Source: Mycobacterium triplex (GTDB taxonomy: Bacteria > Actinomycetota > Actinomycetes > Mycobacteriales > Mycobacteriaceae). Taken from it: a stretch of DNA of 64,000 nt. The DNA lies in the NCBI RefSeq assembly GCF_000689255.1, contig NZ_HG964446.1, positions 4,093,719-4,157,718 on the forward strand, written 5' to 3'. Both the position numbers and the translations under genes were made by a program. Below the pieces are notes generated by a model. The model saw nothing but the letters and a program-made list of their open reading frames with translations, did no database searches and was not told where the DNA came from. Numbering within the stretch: the stretch's first letter is position 1; the number at the start of each line of letters is the position of its first letter. Shown here in pieces: positions 62,992 to 64,000 of the stretch.

Positions 62992-63468
62992 ATGGACAAC
63001 GTTGTCGACACCGCAAACGGCGCGCTGCAGCAGGGGCTGGGCGCAGACCTGCTCGCTGTGGTCGCGCGGCTGAACCGACTGGCTACGCAACGCATCCAAA
63101 TGCCGCTGCCCGCGGCACAGGCCAGACTTCTCGCGACCGTCGAAGTGCACGGCGAAGCGCGCATCGGCGACCTTGCCGCCGTCGATCACTGTTCTCAACC
63201 CACGATGACCACCCAGGTGCGTCGACTCGAAGACGCCGGCCTGGTTAGCCGGACCGTCGATCCCGGCGATGCCCGTGCGGTCCGGATCCGCATCACCCCC
63301 GAAGGGCGACGCACCCTGAACGCGGTTCGGGCCGACCGCGCCGCCGCGATCGAACCGCAACTGGCGATGCTCGAGCCGGCCGACCGCGAGGTGCTGACAG
63401 AGGCGGTCCGGGTGCTGCGCCGGCTGCTCGACAATGCCGCCGCGACACCGCGCCGCAACACACTGTGA
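62992..63468 (+). CDS. MarR-family regulator (Rv2327-like)
   Basis: A 158-residue regulator from ATG 62992. The winged-helix core is LLATVEVHGEARIGDLAAVDHCSQPTMTTQVRRLEDAGLVSRTVDPGDARAVRIRITPEGRRTLNAV. The divergent ECF ATPase gene starts 130 bases upstream, so this protein may control that transporter as well as itself through the palindrome just before its start. The ligand is unknown. Confidence 0.88.
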   Translation: MDNVVDTANGALQQGLGADLLAVVARLNRLATQRIQMPLPAAQARLLATVEVHGEARIGDLAAVDHCSQPTMTTQVRRLEDAGLVSRTVDPGDARAVRIRITPEGRRTLNAVRADRAAAIEPQLAMLEPADREVLTEAVRVLRRLLDNAAATPRRNTL

Positions 63469-63477
63469 CCGGCCCGC

Positions 63478-63508
63478 ACCCCTTATCGGTCGTCGACCGA
63501 TAAGGGGT
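63478..63508. promoter_or_regulatory. Perfect 15-bp palindrome between MarR and FHA genes
   Basis: ACCCCTTATCGGTCG (63478-63492), T, CGACCGATAAGGGGT (63494-63508). The 15-bp arms are perfect. It begins 9 bases after the marR stop and ends 13 bases before the next start. A 1-base spacer is poor for a hairpin and there is no T-run, so an operator for the FHA gene is more likely than a terminator. Confidence 0.6.
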
Positions 63509-63521
63509 AGACACTTAGTCA

Positions 63522-64000
63522 GTGGCTTCCGCGTTCCCAGCCCCACCGCTCACTGTCTTCGTCGGCTCGATGAGATATGTCTTTGCTCCGGGCCGCGACG
63601 TGATCGTGGCTTACGGCGACTGGTGCGACGTCCCGCTGGACCGCCTGGGCTTCGCCGCCCCGCCCCCGCCGACGCCGCAGCCCGATCTGCTGCTGCGCTT
63701 CGCCGAAACGCGCTGGGTTGCCATCGACAGGAGTCGCAGCGGCATCTTCGTCGACGGGGCCCGGGTTGCGACGGTCGACATCCGCGACGGTCAGGCGATC
63801 GCGCTGGGTGATCCACAGCGCGGGCCACGGCTGGTGTTCCGGCTTGGCTCGCCGGCCGGCCCGCCCGGGCCGCCGCCGGTCCCCGCCGACGCCGGCCGTA
63901 CCCGCCGCCCCTGCCACCGCCCCCGATGCAGCCGCCGCCCATGCAGCGGCCGCCAATGCCACCGCCCCCGCCCAGACAGCCACCGCCGCCAGTCGCGCCG
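63522..64000 (+). CDS. FHA-domain protein, N-terminal part (runs off the window)
   Basis: Open from GTG 63522 to the window end. The first about 110 residues resemble an FHA domain (PPLTVFVGSMRYVFAPGRDVIVAYGDWCDV ... LLLRFAETRWVAIDRSRSGIFVDGARVATVDIRDGQAIALGDPQRGPRLVFRLG), though the pThr-binding Arg/Ser are not clear. After about 63840 this frame turns into Arg/Cys/His-rich sequence, while the +2 frame reads a mycobacteria-like proline run (PPPLPPPPMQPPPMQRPPMPPPPP). That suggests a frameshift near 63840-63885. The product may be a signalling or ABC-linked FHA protein. Confidence 0.55.
   Translation, partial: MASAFPAPPLTVFVGSMRYVFAPGRDVIVAYGDWCDVPLDRLGFAAPPPPTPQPDLLLRFAETRWVAIDRSRSGIFVDGARVATVDIRDGQAIALGDPQRGPRLVFRLGSPAGPPGPPPVPADAGRTRRPCHRPRCSRRPCSGRQCHRPRPDSHRRQSR

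Overview
The window is about 66% GC and is from a chromosome of the genus Mycobacterium. Evidence for this is an MmpS/MmpL pair, F420-type oxidoreductases, a PknH/EmbR-like signalling pair, many small secreted proteins, tRNA genes without an encoded CCA, and a block from about 47.5 to 63.5 kb in the gene order of M. tuberculosis Rv2314c-Rv2327. That block holds TldE/TldD, uspABC, rocE, rocD, an Rv2323c-like amidinohydrolase, an Lrp regulator, an ECF-type ABC transporter and a MarR regulator. No species is claimed. Ortholog names come from memory of gene order and motifs, not from a search.

Layout. 0-9 kb: the end of a cyclase/regulator-type gene, a decayed adenylate cyclase, a Gly-rich repeat protein, a GNAT acetyltransferase, an MFS exporter, a serine peptidase S51-like protein, and a 1412-residue hybrid kinase/phosphatase/anti-sigma protein joined to a STAS antagonist. 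9-21 kb: envelope and redox genes (lytic transglycosylase, two related small secreted proteins, F420/PNPOx proteins), AraC and LacI regulators, an aldehyde dehydrogenase, a frameshifted esterase, tRNA-Cys, an MDR reductase and a TPM protein. 21-29.3 kb: a signalling and envelope cluster with an EmbR-like SARP-FHA regulator, a PknH-like kinase, secreted proteins including a six-bladed propeller lipoprotein, and an orphan histidine kinase.

29.4-33.5 kb is accessory DNA. A 685-residue protein carries a duplicated helical domain, a SIR2-like domain and a trypsin-fold domain that appears to have lost its catalytic His; a tRNA-like fragment lies just after it. A lower-GC methyltransferase gene follows a HAD phosphatase. 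33.5-39.8 kb: a flavin monooxygenase, an epoxide-hydrolase-like protein and the mmpS-mmpL operon behind a palindrome.

40.17-45.66 kb is a tRNA-Met-associated island. It is bounded by a 33-nt direct repeat (one mismatch) of the tRNA 3' region and has clearly lower GC. It contains a broken tyrosine recombinase, a fragment of a phage major capsid gene, and apparently intact cargo: a membrane-anchored protein coupled to a DUF4062 protein, and an EACC1-like small protein beside a trypsin-like protease with a complete His-Asp-Ser triad. This island and the SIR2 gene are the best candidates for undescribed (probably anti-phage) systems.

45.7-64 kb is mostly core. TldD/E is divergent from an amino-sugar-type importer (uspABC, no ATPase gene). 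An arginine-catabolic operon (amidinohydrolase, ornithine aminotransferase, amino-acid permease) is divergent from an Lrp regulator. A sulfatase and an SRPBCC protein, an ECF transporter, MarR with a perfect palindromic operator, and the start of an FHA protein follow.
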